Assembly (NCBI RefSeq): GCF_900099825.1
Contig: NZ_LT629693.1
Location: 5,219,001 to 5,283,000, forward strand
Length of the DNA: 64,000 nt
Source of the DNA: Bradyrhizobium ottawaense
Lineage (GTDB): Bacteria > Pseudomonadota > Alphaproteobacteria > Rhizobiales > Xanthobacteraceae
Reading direction: 5' to 3'
Part shown: positions 8,278-17,323 of the stretch, one piece after another
Layout: the number at the start of each line of letters is the position of its first letter
How positions within the stretch are numbered: the stretch's first letter is position 1
Made by a program: the position numbers and the translations under genes
Notes under the pieces: model-generated
The model's database searches: none
What the model was told of the DNA's origin: nothing
What the model saw: the letters and a program-made list of their open reading frames with translations, nothing else

Positions 8278-9192
8278 ATGGCCAAATCACTGCAAGACAA
8301 AGTCATCATCGTCACCGGCGCAGGCCGCGGCATCGGCAAGGAGATCGCGCTGCTCTGCGCGGCCGAAGGCGCCAAGGTCGTGGTCAACGATCCCGGCGGC
8401 GCGGCCGACGGCGCCGGCACCAGCGCGGCGCCCGCCGAAGAGGTGGTCGACGAAATCAAGCAGAAGGGCGGCACCGCGATCGCCAATTTCGAGACGGTGG
8501 CGGAAGCCATTCCGGCCAGCAAAATTGTAAAAATGGCCACCGACACCTATGGCAAGCTCGACGGCGTGGTCAACAACGCCGGTATCCTGCGCGATGCGAT
8601 CTTTCATCGCATGAGCATCGATGCCTTCGAGTCCGTCATCAAGGTTCACCTGATGGGCTCGTTCTATGTCGCGCACGCCGCAGCCCGGCTGTTCAAGGAA
8701 CAGGAAAGCGGCTCGTTCGTCCACTTCACCTCGACCTCGGGTCTGGTCGGAAATTTCGGTCAGGCCAACTACGCCGCGGCAAAACTCGGCATCGTCGGCC
8801 TGTCGAAATCGATCGCGCTCGACATGAGCCGTTTCAACGTGCGCTCGAACTGCGTCTCGCCGTTCGCCTGGAGCCGGCTGATCGGAACCATTCCGACCGA
8901 GACCGAGGAAGAGAAAGCCCGCGTCAAGAAAATCCAGCAGATGGGTCCGGAGAAGATCGCGCCGATCTGCGCCTTCCTGCTCTCGGACGCCGCCAAGGAT
9001 GTCACCGGCCAGATTTTTGCCGTGCGCATGAACGAAATTTTCCTGATGGGCCAGTCGCGCCCGCTGCGTTCGGTGCACCGCGGCGAGGGCTGGACGCCGC
9101 AGACCATTGCCGAGCATGGCATGCCCGCCCTGAAGTCGTCGTTCTACAAGCTCGACCGTTCGGCGGACATCTTCAACTGGGATGCGATCTGA
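8278..9192 (+). CDS. SDR-family 3-hydroxyacyl-CoA dehydrogenase-like oxidoreductase
   Basis: A 304-residue short-chain dehydrogenase with the Rossmann glycine motif TGAGRGIGKE (about 14-23), the NNAG motif, a serine in the TSTSG segment and the YAAAK active site (Tyr-x3-Lys). The acidic GGAADGAGTSAAPAEEVVDEI insertion after strand 2, and the C-terminal extension of about 50 residues, resemble the dehydrogenase domain of peroxisomal multifunctional enzyme type 2 (HSD17B4). Together with the hydratase-2 homologue at 2736 it could supply the two halves of an (R)-specific beta-oxidation. It is preceded by an intergenic palindrome and probably belongs to the DUF35-thiolase transcript. The oxidised substrate is unknown. 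Confidence 0.9.
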   Translation: MAKSLQDKVIIVTGAGRGIGKEIALLCAAEGAKVVVNDPGGAADGAGTSAAPAEEVVDEIKQKGGTAIANFETVAEAIPASKIVKMATDTYGKLDGVVNNAGILRDAIFHRMSIDAFESVIKVHLMGSFYVAHAAARLFKEQESGSFVHFTSTSGLVGNFGQANYAAAKLGIVGLSKSIALDMSRFNVRSNCVSPFAWSRLIGTIPTETEEEKARVKKIQQMGPEKIAPICAFLLSDAAKDVTGQIFAVRMNEIFLMGQSRPLRSVHRGEGWTPQTIAEHGMPALKSSFYKLDRSADIFNWDAI

Positions 9193-9326
9193 GCACCCGC
9201 AGTCGGTGTGCAGCCAGCGAACTTCCCGGGAGACCATTGCATCGAATTGCCACGGAGACATCGACCGTCGGGGTCGGATAAGCCGGTCGTCAAAGAAATC
9301 GGCAAGAGCCAACGAGGGAGAGAGAA

Positions 9327-10547
9327 ATGCGAACGAGGTTTTCCATTCTTGCGCTGGCAGTGGCCATTGCTGCCGCGACGCCGTTCTCGATCAACGCCGC
9401 AGAGAAGAAGTACGGTCCGGGGGTAAGCGATACTGAGATCAAGATCGGCCAGACGATGCCTTACAGCGGGCCGGCGTCCGCGTATGGCACCGTGGGCCGA
9501 CTCGAAACCGCCTATTTCGAAATGATCAATGCCGGCGGCGGCGTGAACGGCCGCAAGATCAATCTCATCAGCCTCGACGACTCCTACAGCCCGCCCAAGG
9601 CCGTGGAGCAGACGCGCCGGCTGGTGGAGCAGGATGAGGTGCTGGCGATCGTCGGACAGCTCGGCACGCTGACGAGTTCGGCCGCGCAAAAGTACCTCAA
9701 TGTGAAGAAGGTTCCCCAGATCCTGATCACATCGGGGGCGGCCAAATGGGACGACCCGAAGGCCTTTCCCTATTCGACGTTTCTTTATTCGCCCTACCGG
9801 CTGGAAGGCCAGATCTTCGCGCAGTATCTGCTGAACAACAAGCCGGACGCCAGGCTCGGCGTGTTCTCCCAGAACGACGATGCGGGGCGGGACTACGTCC
9901 GTGGCTTGAAGGACGGCCTTGGCGACAAGGCCTCCAAGCTCATCGTCAAGGAACTGACGTACGAGACCACCGATTCAACGATCGATTCCCAGATCGTGAC
10001 GCTGAAAGCCGCCGGCGTAGACACGCTTTTTGTGATGACCACGCCGAAGTTCGGCGCCCAGACGATCCGCAAGATCGCCGAGCTGGGCTGGAAGCCGCTG
10101 ACCTACCTGTCCGCCGTATCGACTTCCCTCAAGACCGTGCTCGAGCCTGCCGGGCTGGACAACTCCAAAGGCCTGATCACGGCGCTCGCCGTCAAGCGGC
10201 CGGACGATCCCCGTTGGGAGAACGAGAAGGACGTCCAAGATTACAAGGCCTTCCTCAAGCAATGGTATCCCGCCGGAAACATGGCCGACAGCAGCAACAT
10301 TTCCGGATATATGGCGGCCTTCGTAACGGTGAAGATCCTCGAACTCTGCGGCAACGACCTGACCAGGGAGAACCTGCTGAAGCAGGCGACGAACCTGACC
10401 GATCTCGCCGCGCCGCTACTGCTGCCGGGCATCACCATCACGACGACGCCCACCCGGTATACGCCATTCAGTCAGATGCAGATCGCGCGTTTCGACGGGA
10501 CTACCTGGGTACCTGAAGGCCCGCTCATCAGCGCGAATGAGCCGTAA
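9327..10547 (+). CDS. Branched-chain-type ABC transporter substrate-binding protein
   Basis: A 406-residue periplasmic protein with a Sec signal peptide (MRTRFSILALAVAIAAATPF ending near INAAEKK) and the Peripla_BP_6 fold (SDTEIKIGQTMPYSGPASAYG; YSPPKAVEQTRRLVE; DSTIDSQIVTLKAAGVD). It is the intact paralogue of the frameshifted gene at 303. A GAGGGAGAGAA ribosome site precedes the ATG. No permease is directly adjacent, so it probably shares the LivGFHM machinery encoded at 13245-16517. The setting among acyl-CoA genes suggests a carboxylate ligand. Confidence 0.92.
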   Translation: MRTRFSILALAVAIAAATPFSINAAEKKYGPGVSDTEIKIGQTMPYSGPASAYGTVGRLETAYFEMINAGGGVNGRKINLISLDDSYSPPKAVEQTRRLVEQDEVLAIVGQLGTLTSSAAQKYLNVKKVPQILITSGAAKWDDPKAFPYSTFLYSPYRLEGQIFAQYLLNNKPDARLGVFSQNDDAGRDYVRGLKDGLGDKASKLIVKELTYETTDSTIDSQIVTLKAAGVDTLFVMTTPKFGAQTIRKIAELGWKPLTYLSAVSTSLKTVLEPAGLDNSKGLITALAVKRPDDPRWENEKDVQDYKAFLKQWYPAGNMADSSNISGYMAAFVTVKILELCGNDLTRENLLKQATNLTDLAAPLLLPGITITTTPTRYTPFSQMQIARFDGTTWVPEGPLISANEP

Positions 10548-10587
10548 CACCGATTGACCTGCCAAGGGAACGCGAGGGGAAACGACG

Positions 10588-11772
10588 ATGAGCATGGATG
10601 TAAGGGTCGTGGGCGTCGGAATGATTCCATTCGCGAAACCCGGCGCCAGCGAAAGCTATGTGGAGATGGGCGCCAAGGCGGTAGCCGCGGCGCTCGCCGA
10701 TGCCGGCTTGTCCTACACGGCGATCCAGCAGGCCTATGCCGGCTACGTCTATGGAGATTCGACCTGCGGACAGGCTGTGCTCTACCGCGCCGGTCTGACG
10801 GGTATCCCGATCTTCAACGTCAACAATAATTGTTCGACGGGCTCGAGCGCGCTGTTCCTGGCGCGCCAGGCGGTCGCGAGCGGCCAGGTCGAATGCGCGC
10901 TTGCGGTCGGCTTCGAGGAAATGCGGCCCGGCGCACTCGGATCGAATTTTCCGGATCGTGTCGGGCCGATGGCCCGGCATGCCGGCCTGATGGGCGAATT
11001 GCAGACGCACGATCCGAAGGCGCCGCGCGCGGCGCAGTTCTTCGGCGGCGCCGGCGCGGAGTACGCGGAAAAATACGGCACCGGTCCGGAAGTGTTTGCG
11101 AAGATCGCCGCCAAGGCGCGCGTGCACGCCGCCAACAATCCTTTCGCGATTTTCCGCAATCTGCTTTCGGTCGAGGAAATTCTGGCCTCACCCCGGCAAT
11201 ATGGGCCGATGACCCGTTATCAGTGCTGTCCGCCGACATGCGGCGCTGCCGCTGCGATCGTCTGTTCGCCGGCGTTTGCCGCGCGCCACGGCCTCGATGG
11301 TTCGGTCGCGATCAAGGCGCAGGCGATGACCTCCGATACCGCGAGCACGTTCGAAGAGCGCTCGATGATCAAGCTGATCGGCTACGACATGGCCAGGGAT
11401 GCCGCGTCGGCGGTCTATCAATCGGCGGGTGTCGGCCCCGAAGACATTCAGGTGGTCGAACTGCACGATTGCTTCACCGCCAACGAGTTGCTGACCTACG
11501 AGGCGCTCGGCCTCACCCCGGAGGGAACGGCCGAGCAGTTCATCACCGACGGCGCCAACACCTACGGCGGCAAGGTCGTTACCAATCCTTCGGGCGGGCT
11601 GTTGTCGAAGGGACATCCGCTTGGCGCCACCGGCCTGGCGCAATGCACCGAACTGGTCTGGCAATTGCGCGGCACCGCGGGTTCCCGCCAGGTGCCCGAT
11701 GTGACGCATGCGCTCCAGCACAATCTCGGGCTGGGCGGCGCCTGCGTCGTGACGCTGTACGGCAGAGCCTGA
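10588..11772 (+). CDS. Acetyl-CoA acetyltransferase / SCPx-type thiolase
   Basis: A 394-residue thiolase. The nucleophilic cysteine lies in VNNNCSTGSSAL, the VVELHDCFTANELLTYEALGL segment is typical of the SCP-x/non-specific lipid-transfer class, the loop LLSKGHPLGATGLAQC holds the catalytic GHP histidine, and the C-terminus has HNLGLGGACVV with the second catalytic cysteine. Unlike the enzyme at 6987 it keeps all canonical thiolase residues, so real thiolytic release of acetyl- or propionyl-CoA is likely. The ATG at 10588 is 40 bases after the binding-protein stop and preceded by GAGGGGAAA. It would carry out the last step of the side-chain or ring-product degradation encoded here. Confidence 0.92.
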   Translation: MSMDVRVVGVGMIPFAKPGASESYVEMGAKAVAAALADAGLSYTAIQQAYAGYVYGDSTCGQAVLYRAGLTGIPIFNVNNNCSTGSSALFLARQAVASGQVECALAVGFEEMRPGALGSNFPDRVGPMARHAGLMGELQTHDPKAPRAAQFFGGAGAEYAEKYGTGPEVFAKIAAKARVHAANNPFAIFRNLLSVEEILASPRQYGPMTRYQCCPPTCGAAAAIVCSPAFAARHGLDGSVAIKAQAMTSDTASTFEERSMIKLIGYDMARDAASAVYQSAGVGPEDIQVVELHDCFTANELLTYEALGLTPEGTAEQFITDGANTYGGKVVTNPSGGLLSKGHPLGATGLAQCTELVWQLRGTAGSRQVPDVTHALQHNLGLGGACVVTLYGRA

Positions 11773-11990
11773 CAGGCTGGCCGCATCGGCAACGGAGACG
11801 GCCGCGCCGGCGCGCGATCGGTCTCGCTCCGCTGTGGTTGCATTTGGTGGCGCCGCGATCACCAATAGCTGAATCGATGGCAGCGGCAATGGCGGTATGC
11901 GAGATGACGGTTTGACGGGGCGGGAAAAACCCGGCTTAGCTTTTCGCGAAGCGCAAGCCTCGACCGAAGCTTAAAGGGAGACACGACAAT

Positions 11991-13235
11991 ATGGCCATCA
12001 ACCGGAGAACATTCGGAATAGGCGCGTCCGGACTGCTGCTGGGACCGATCGCGGCGCCGTTCATTCGCCGCGCCGGCGCCGCCGAATCGACCATCCGGAT
12101 CGGCGTGGTCAACTCGATGAGCGGCAGTCTTGCCGCCTACGCCCAGGAAGGCCAGCCGGCGTTCGAATACGTCATCAAGAAGATCAACGCCGAAGGCGGC
12201 ATCAAGAGCAAGGGCGGCGCCAAGATCGAACTGGTGATGGCTGACGACACCAGTCAGCCGGCCCGCACCGCGGCGGAAGCGCGGCGGCTGATCACCGAGG
12301 AAAAAGTGCAGTTGCTGACCGGGACCATTCTCAGCGCGCAGATGCTGGCGCTGACGCCGGTGCTGGACGAACTGAAGATGCCGACGCTCTCGGTCTGGGC
12401 CGGCGGATCGCAGTCCGATTACATGTTCACGCTGGGCTATCCCTACGATCGCGGCTACGCGCAGTCGATGCACGACTTCGTCGTCTCGCTGCGCGACGAC
12501 AGCAAGTTCGCGATCAAGACCGCGGTGATGGGCTACTCGAACTACGAGGCCGGCCAGCAGGTCAACAAGTTCCTGGTGGAGAAGCTGAAGGCCAGCGGCG
12601 TCGAAATCATCGGCGAGGCCGCGCTCGACATCCGCGCGCAGGATCAGACCGCCGCGATGATCCGCATCCGCTCGCTGAAGCCCGATATCGTCGTCGGCCT
12701 CGTCACGCCGCGTGACGGGATCCTGCTGCATCAGGCCCGATACAATCTCAACTATCACGGCAGCATTTTCTGCGGCGGCACCGGCGGCTATACCGACCTG
12801 TCGCTGTGGAAGGACCTTGGACCCGAAATCGGCAAGGCTGTGCTGACCAAGAACCTGTTCGGCATGACCGGCTTCAGCGCCGGAGCCAAGATCGACTCGA
12901 TGCAGAAGATCATCGCCGAATTGCGCGACGTCGCCAAACTCGACAAGATCGGGCAGGGCGCCGTTCAGTATGCACAGGCCGCCCGCGTGCTTCAGCAAAT
13001 TCTCGAGAACGCCGCCTCGCTGCAGAACGATGCGCTGCTCGACGCCTTCAAGAACGTCAATATTCCGTTCGGCGATCCCAACCTCTATGTCGCCAAGCCG
13101 AAGGGCCTGCAGTTCGCGCCGGACCGCCTGCTCAAGGACGGCTCGGCGATGTTCATCCAGTGGACACCCGAGCAGGATCAGCAGGTGGTGTTCCCGAAGG
13201 AGTTCGCCCAGGTGCCGCCCCGGCCCCGCATCTAA
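11991..13235 (+). CDS. ABC transporter substrate-binding protein with Tat-type leader
   Basis: A 414-residue Peripla_BP_6 protein. The leader NRRTFGIGASGLLLGPIAAP is twin-arginine-like (RR followed by a phenylalanine), with cleavage near RAGAAES. The mature part shows TIRIGVVNSMSGSLAAYAQEG and a ligand-cleft segment ADDTSQPARTAAEARRLITEEKVQLLTG. It is the third binding protein of the locus and the one genetically fused to the transport operon, 9 bases before livG. It diverges clearly from the two paralogues at 303 and 9327. AAAGGGAGACACGAC serves as ribosome site. The 218 bases upstream are non-coding and include a small hairpin with a GGGAAAAACCC core (about 11919). Confidence 0.92.
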   Translation: MAINRRTFGIGASGLLLGPIAAPFIRRAGAAESTIRIGVVNSMSGSLAAYAQEGQPAFEYVIKKINAEGGIKSKGGAKIELVMADDTSQPARTAAEARRLITEEKVQLLTGTILSAQMLALTPVLDELKMPTLSVWAGGSQSDYMFTLGYPYDRGYAQSMHDFVVSLRDDSKFAIKTAVMGYSNYEAGQQVNKFLVEKLKASGVEIIGEAALDIRAQDQTAAMIRIRSLKPDIVVGLVTPRDGILLHQARYNLNYHGSIFCGGTGGYTDLSLWKDLGPEIGKAVLTKNLFGMTGFSAGAKIDSMQKIIAELRDVAKLDKIGQGAVQYAQAARVLQQILENAASLQNDALLDAFKNVNIPFGDPNLYVAKPKGLQFAPDRLLKDGSAMFIQWTPEQDQQVVFPKEFAQVPPRPRI

Positions 13236-13244
13236 GAGGTTGCC

Positions 13245-13964
13245 GTGGCCTTTCTCGAAGTCGCCGACGTCACGAAGCGCTTCGGAGGGCTGGTCGCGCT
13301 GAACGCGATCAGCTTCTCCGTCGGGCAGGGCGAGATCGTCGGCATTATCGGCCCGAACGGCGCTGGCAAGACCACGCTGTTCGGTGTGATCTCGGGCTTC
13401 ATCGCGCCGAGCCAGGGCGACGTCAGCTATGACGGCGAAAGCATCATCGGCATTTCGCCGGACCGCCTGGTCCGGCGCGGGCTGATGCGCAGCTTCCAGA
13501 TCGTGCAGTCGTTCGCCGATATGACCGCACTCGACGTGGTGACGACGGCGGCGCTGACCCGCCGGCCGATGCGGGAGGCGATCGACTATGCCGCGCAGGC
13601 GCTGATCCGTGTCGGTCTCGGCGGCAAGGAGCTCAAGGTGCCGCTGACGCTGTCGCTGCAGGACAAGAAGCTGCTCGAGCTTGCCAAATGCATCGCCACC
13701 GATCCGCGCTGCATCCTGCTCGACGAGGTGATGGCCGGCCTGACCATGAGCGAGACGGCGGCGCCGATTGCGGTAATCCAGGAGCTGAACCGGCAGGGCG
13801 TCACCATCGTCATGGTCGAGCATGTTATGCCGGTGATCATGCGGCTGGCGACGCGGATGGTGGTGATCAATTTCGGCGAGAAGATCGCCGAAGCGACCCC
13901 AGAGGAGATATTGAAGGATCAGCGCGTGATCGATGCCTATTTCGGAGATCATCTCGATGCTTGA
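13245..13964 (+). CDS. livG: ABC transporter ATP-binding protein, LivG type
   Basis: A 239-residue ATPase starting at GTG 13245. The Walker A is GPNGAGKTT, the Q-loop region SFQIVQSFADM, the Walker B CILLDEVMAGL, and the H-loop VEHVM. The signature motif is not LSGGQ but LSLQDKK, a degenerate form I have seen in some carboxylate/aromatic-acid Liv ATPases. The partner ATPase LivF (13957) keeps a canonical SGGEQQ, so one of the two nucleotide sites may be hydrolytically weak. Its last 8 bases overlap livF. It energises uptake of the ligand delivered by the binding proteins. Confidence 0.92.
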   Translation: MAFLEVADVTKRFGGLVALNAISFSVGQGEIVGIIGPNGAGKTTLFGVISGFIAPSQGDVSYDGESIIGISPDRLVRRGLMRSFQIVQSFADMTALDVVTTAALTRRPMREAIDYAAQALIRVGLGGKELKVPLTLSLQDKKLLELAKCIATDPRCILLDEVMAGLTMSETAAPIAVIQELNRQGVTIVMVEHVMPVIMRLATRMVVINFGEKIAEATPEEILKDQRVIDAYFGDHLDA

Positions 13965-14661
13965 GATCGAGAATCTGACGGCGGGCTATGGCGGCGTGCC
14001 AGTGCTGCGCGACATCAACGTCAAGCTCGGCGCCGGCGAGATCGTCGGCCTGCTCGGCGCCAACAACGCCGGCAAGACCACGCTGATCAACAGCCTGTCC
14101 GGCACCGTCAAGCCGATCTCCGGGCGAATCCTGTTTCAGGGCGAGGACATCACGGCGATGCCGCCGCGCCGGCGCGTCGAACGCGGCATCGTGCAGGTGC
14201 CGGAAGGCCGCCTGGTGTTCCCCGACATGAGCATCCGGGAAAATCTGCTGCTCGGCGGCATCAACAGCCGGGCGCGGCCGCATCGCCGCCGGCTGATGGA
14301 CAAGGTGCTGGAGCTGTTTCCCCGGCTCGGCGAACGGCTTTCGCAGAATGCCGGTTCGCTGTCGGGAGGCGAGCAGCAGATGCTGGCGATCGGCCGCGGA
14401 CTGATGGCCGAGGCGCGCGTGCTGATGCTCGACGAGCCCTCGCTCGGCCTCTCGCCGCTGTTCGTGCAGTATATTTTCGAGATCATCGACCGGCTGCATG
14501 CCGAAGGACTGACGATCCTGCTGGTCGAACAGAATTTGAATTTGACGTTGCGTCACGCCCAGCGCTGCTACGTGCTGGAGCGCGGGCATGTCGCGGTGGA
14601 GGGAGTTAGCGATGCGGTCAGGGACGATCCCCGCACCAAGAGTGCCTATCTTGGCCTGTAA
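13957..14661 (+). CDS. livF: ABC transporter ATP-binding protein, LivF type
   Basis: A 234-residue ATPase whose ATG at 13957 overlaps the livG stop by 8 bases (translational coupling). It has Walker A GANNAGKTT, in which Asn replaces the usual Gly/Ser at the second variable position, a complete signature LSGGEQQMLAIGR, Walker B VLMLDEPSLGLSP with the catalytic Glu, and the H-loop LVEQN, which has Gln/Asn where His is usual; this is typical of LivF. It pairs with LivG on the LivH/LivM membrane subunits. Confidence 0.93.
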   Translation: MLEIENLTAGYGGVPVLRDINVKLGAGEIVGLLGANNAGKTTLINSLSGTVKPISGRILFQGEDITAMPPRRRVERGIVQVPEGRLVFPDMSIRENLLLGGINSRARPHRRRLMDKVLELFPRLGERLSQNAGSLSGGEQQMLAIGRGLMAEARVLMLDEPSLGLSPLFVQYIFEIIDRLHAEGLTILLVEQNLNLTLRHAQRCYVLERGHVAVEGVSDAVRDDPRTKSAYLGL

Positions 14662-14673
14662 CCGGAGGACGGC

Positions 14674-15540
14674 GTGAGCGAACTCTACCAGGCTCTGGCG
14701 CAGGGCCTTCTGATCGGCAGCACCTACGGGCTGCTGGCGCTGGGAATGGGGCTGGTTTACGGCGTCAGCGGCGTCGTCAATTTCTCGCATGGCGACTTCA
14801 TCTCGCTCGGCATGTTCATGTGCCTGGCGTTGTATTCGGCGCTGTCGCTCGATCCCTATGTCTCCGTGATCATCACGGTGCCGGTGATGACGGCGATCGG
14901 GGCGCTGGTTTACCTGTTCCTGATCAGGCCGATGGTCGGGCACCAGTTCCTGATGGTGGTGCAATTGACCCTGGGATTGAGCCTGGTGCTGCAGAACGGC
15001 ATCCTGATGGTGTTCGGCGGACAACCGGCGCGTACGCCGTCGGTCGTGGAATCGAAGCTGTTTCTTCTGGGCGATGTGGTGCTGCGCGTGCCCCATGTGA
15101 TCGCGTTCGCGGTCTCGTTCGTTCTCGCCGGCGGCCTCTATATCATGCTGCGATCGACCGACTTCGGCCGCTCGATCCGCGCCGTGCATCAGAATGCCCA
15201 TGCGGCGGCGCTGATGGGGATCGACGTCGGCCGCGTCCAGGTCATGACCTTCGCGCTCGGCATCGGGATTTTGGCGCTGGCCGCGGCGTTGCTGCTGCCG
15301 GGCACGCCGATCCAGCCCACCCAGGGCCTGCGCTACACCGTCATCACATTGCTGGTGGTCGTGCTCGGCGGCATGACCAATTTCGTTGGCATCATGCTGG
15401 GGGGACTGGTGATCGGCATCGCCGAGGCGTTCGGCACCATCTATCTCGAAGGGCCGCTCGGTCTGCTGATGCCCTATATCATCTTCGTGCTGATCATGCT
15501 GTTCCGGCCGCAAGGGCTGACCTGGAGTTCCTCGCGATGA
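14674..15540 (+). CDS. livH: ABC transporter permease, LivH type
   Basis: A 288-residue integral membrane protein of the BPD_transp_2 family, starting at GTG 14674 with a GGAGG ribosome site at 14664. It has about eight hydrophobic segments, the LivH-typical GLLALGMGLVYGVSGVVNFSHGDF near the N-terminus, and the LGGMTNFVGIMLGGLVIGIAEA coupling segment near the C-terminus. It sits between livF and livM and overlaps livM by 4 bases (ATGA). It forms half of the translocation channel. Confidence 0.93.
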   Translation: MSELYQALAQGLLIGSTYGLLALGMGLVYGVSGVVNFSHGDFISLGMFMCLALYSALSLDPYVSVIITVPVMTAIGALVYLFLIRPMVGHQFLMVVQLTLGLSLVLQNGILMVFGGQPARTPSVVESKLFLLGDVVLRVPHVIAFAVSFVLAGGLYIMLRSTDFGRSIRAVHQNAHAAALMGIDVGRVQVMTFALGIGILALAAALLLPGTPIQPTQGLRYTVITLLVVVLGGMTNFVGIMLGGLVIGIAEAFGTIYLEGPLGLLMPYIIFVLIMLFRPQGLTWSSSR

Positions 15541-16517
15541 GAGAGGAGTTCTACAAGACGCTGTCGTCGCCGATCTGGTGGGGCGTGCTGGCCGTTGCCG
15601 CCACGCTGCCGTTCATGCTGTCGAGCTACTACCTTCACATCCTCACGCTGTCGCTGGTCTATGTCGCATTGGCCTCGTCGTGGAATATCGTTGGCGGCAT
15701 GGCCGGGCAGATCTCGCTGGCACACAGCCTGTTCATCGGCATCGGGGCGATGCTGTCGAGCGCGCTGCTGCTCAAGCTCGGCATCAACATGTGGTTGGGC
15801 CTGCTGATTTCGGCGCTGATTTCGGGCGCGCTCGGTGTCGCCATCGCCTGGATCGATTTCCGTTTCCAGCTCGGCCATCTCTCTTTCGTTCTGATCACGC
15901 TGGCGTTCGCCGAGATGGGGAGCATCATCGTCGAGGGCTGGGACTTTCTCGGCGGCGCGTCCGGATTGTTGCTGCCCAAGGATACCGGCAACTTCCTCGC
16001 CTTCCAGTTTGGCGGCGGCGGTGGCGCATTCTGGATGATGCTGGCGCTGGCGGCGGTCTGCGTGCTCGTCAATGTCGCGATTCTCAATTCGCCGCTCGGC
16101 TACTATCTGCGCACCATCCGCGACAACGAAAAGGCGGCGCAAGCGATCGGCGTCGACATTCTGCGCTACAAGATCACCGCCATGGCGATATCGGCAGTGC
16201 TCGCCTCGGTCGTCGGCACCGCTTACGTCCGCTACCTGACGTTCGCGGATCCCTATCTGCTGATCTCGCCGGTCATCACCATCGAGATCGTGCTGTTCGC
16301 CACCGTCGGCGGTCTTGGCCGGGCCTACGGTCCGGCGCTCGGCGCGCTGCTGCTGGTTCCGCTCGGCGAGGTGCTGCGCGGCAAGCTCGGCAGCACGCTG
16401 CCGGGCCTGCACTACTTCATCTACGGCATTGTGGTGATCGGCGTCATTCTGGTGACGCCGCGCGGGCTGCTGCCGCTGTTTGAGGGGCTGTGGCGACGCT
16501 GGCGACAGGCCCGCTAG
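15537..16517 (+). CDS. livM: ABC transporter permease, LivM type
   Basis: A 326-residue membrane permease. The ATG at 15537 overlaps the livH stop (ATGA), so I reject the much longer open frame that begins upstream in livH. LivM hallmarks include SLVYVALASSWNIVGGMAGQISLAHSLFIGIGA, a central periplasmic segment, and the C-terminal TVGGLGRAYGPALGALLLVPLGEVLRG. It closes the transport operon, which is convergent with the ModA-like gene 16 bases downstream. AGCTGT/ACAGCT arms (16516-16541) around the junction could form a weak hairpin. Confidence 0.93.
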   Translation: MREEFYKTLSSPIWWGVLAVAATLPFMLSSYYLHILTLSLVYVALASSWNIVGGMAGQISLAHSLFIGIGAMLSSALLLKLGINMWLGLLISALISGALGVAIAWIDFRFQLGHLSFVLITLAFAEMGSIIVEGWDFLGGASGLLLPKDTGNFLAFQFGGGGGAFWMMLALAAVCVLVNVAILNSPLGYYLRTIRDNEKAAQAIGVDILRYKITAMAISAVLASVVGTAYVRYLTFADPYLLISPVITIEIVLFATVGGLGRAYGPALGALLLVPLGEVLRGKLGSTLPGLHYFIYGIVVIGVILVTPRGLLPLFEGLWRRWRQAR

Positions 16518-16533
16518 CTGTGAGCTTTTATCG

Positions 16534-17238
16534 CTACAGCTCGTACCGATAAACGCCGTGAGAGCGAAGATAGGCGTCCAGCTCCGGGTCCGACAGGAAC
16601 TGGATCAGCCGTAAAGCCATTTCAGCGCGGCTGTTTCGGTGGACGAACATCGACATGTCGATGTTCAGACCCAACTCCGGCGGAAAGGTCGCGATCGGCG
16701 CGACGCCGGGAGCGGCGATGATTCTCGACAGCGGGGCGATGGCGTACTGCACCTGACCTTTCGCGGCGGCGACCGGCGGTTCGCCGGGCCCCATCGGGCG
16801 CAAGCGATCGCGGATCTGATCCTGCAGGCCCATCACTTCCATGGCTCTCAAGAACGTTTTCCCGCTCGTTCCGGTGGAGATGTACGCGATTGAATCCGCG
16901 TTGAGCAAAAGTTCACGCACCGCCTCGTGGGAAGTGGCGATTGCCTCCGGCTCGGGCCCGGCTGCTCCGATCGTCAGCGGAACGCGCCCGAACGGAACGT
17001 GGATGTCCGGAATGATACGGCCGAGCGAGACCATCTCGTCGACATACCAGGGATTGGTCAGCCCGACGTCGAAGTCTTCGCCGTCCAGGACGCGCTTCGC
17101 GACGGCCGGATTGACGTCGTAGTTCACATCGACTTCGATCCCGTGCTGACGCCTGAACCGCGGCAACAGCTCCTCGATTTCCGCGTGTACTGCGACGGCG
17201 CTGATAAACGTCAGTCTGTCGTCGGTTGCCGTGCCCAT
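16534..17238 (-). CDS. ModA-like substrate-binding domain protein, no signal peptide
   Basis: About 234 residues of a type II periplasmic-binding fold of the molybdate/extracellular solute-binding family. Recognisable parts are FISAVAVHAEIEELLPRFRRQHGIEVDV, DVGLTNPWYVDEM, SIAYISTGTSGKTF and the end FLSDPELDAYLRSHGVY. I start at the ATG at 17238, which has a GGAG six bases upstream; a TTG at 17250 is the alternative. No signal peptide is visible in either form, which is odd for a transport receptor. It may be a cytoplasmic sensor or a decayed receptor. It is convergent with livM and upstream of nothing obviously related. Confidence 0.75.
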   Translation of the reverse strand: MGTATDDRLTFISAVAVHAEIEELLPRFRRQHGIEVDVNYDVNPAVAKRVLDGEDFDVGLTNPWYVDEMVSLGRIIPDIHVPFGRVPLTIGAAGPEPEAIATSHEAVRELLLNADSIAYISTGTSGKTFLRAMEVMGLQDQIRDRLRPMGPGEPPVAAAKGQVQYAIAPLSRIIAAPGVAPIATFPPELGLNIDMSMFVHRNSRAEMALRLIQFLSDPELDAYLRSHGVYRYEL

Positions 17239-17323
17239 GATCTGCTCCAATCCGCCGTTGCTTCTTCGATGATGTCGAGGGCCGGGCTTGCGCGATATCG
17301 CGCGGCCGGAACCGGCCGTTTCC

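Noticed and set aside
11859..13952. 697-codon open frame on the minus strand
   Set aside because: It is antisense to the Tat-type receptor and livG, which show full domain motifs; long antisense frames are expected in GC-rich DNA.
13867..15513. 548-codon open frame on the minus strand
   Set aside because: It lies antisense to livF and livH; the translation is rich in His, Arg and Gln with no domain, the usual mark of a shadow frame.
16516..16541. AGCTGT/ACAGCT arms at the livM / ModA-like convergent junction
   Set aside because: A 6-bp stem with a 14-base loop and no U-tract is too weak to call a terminator.
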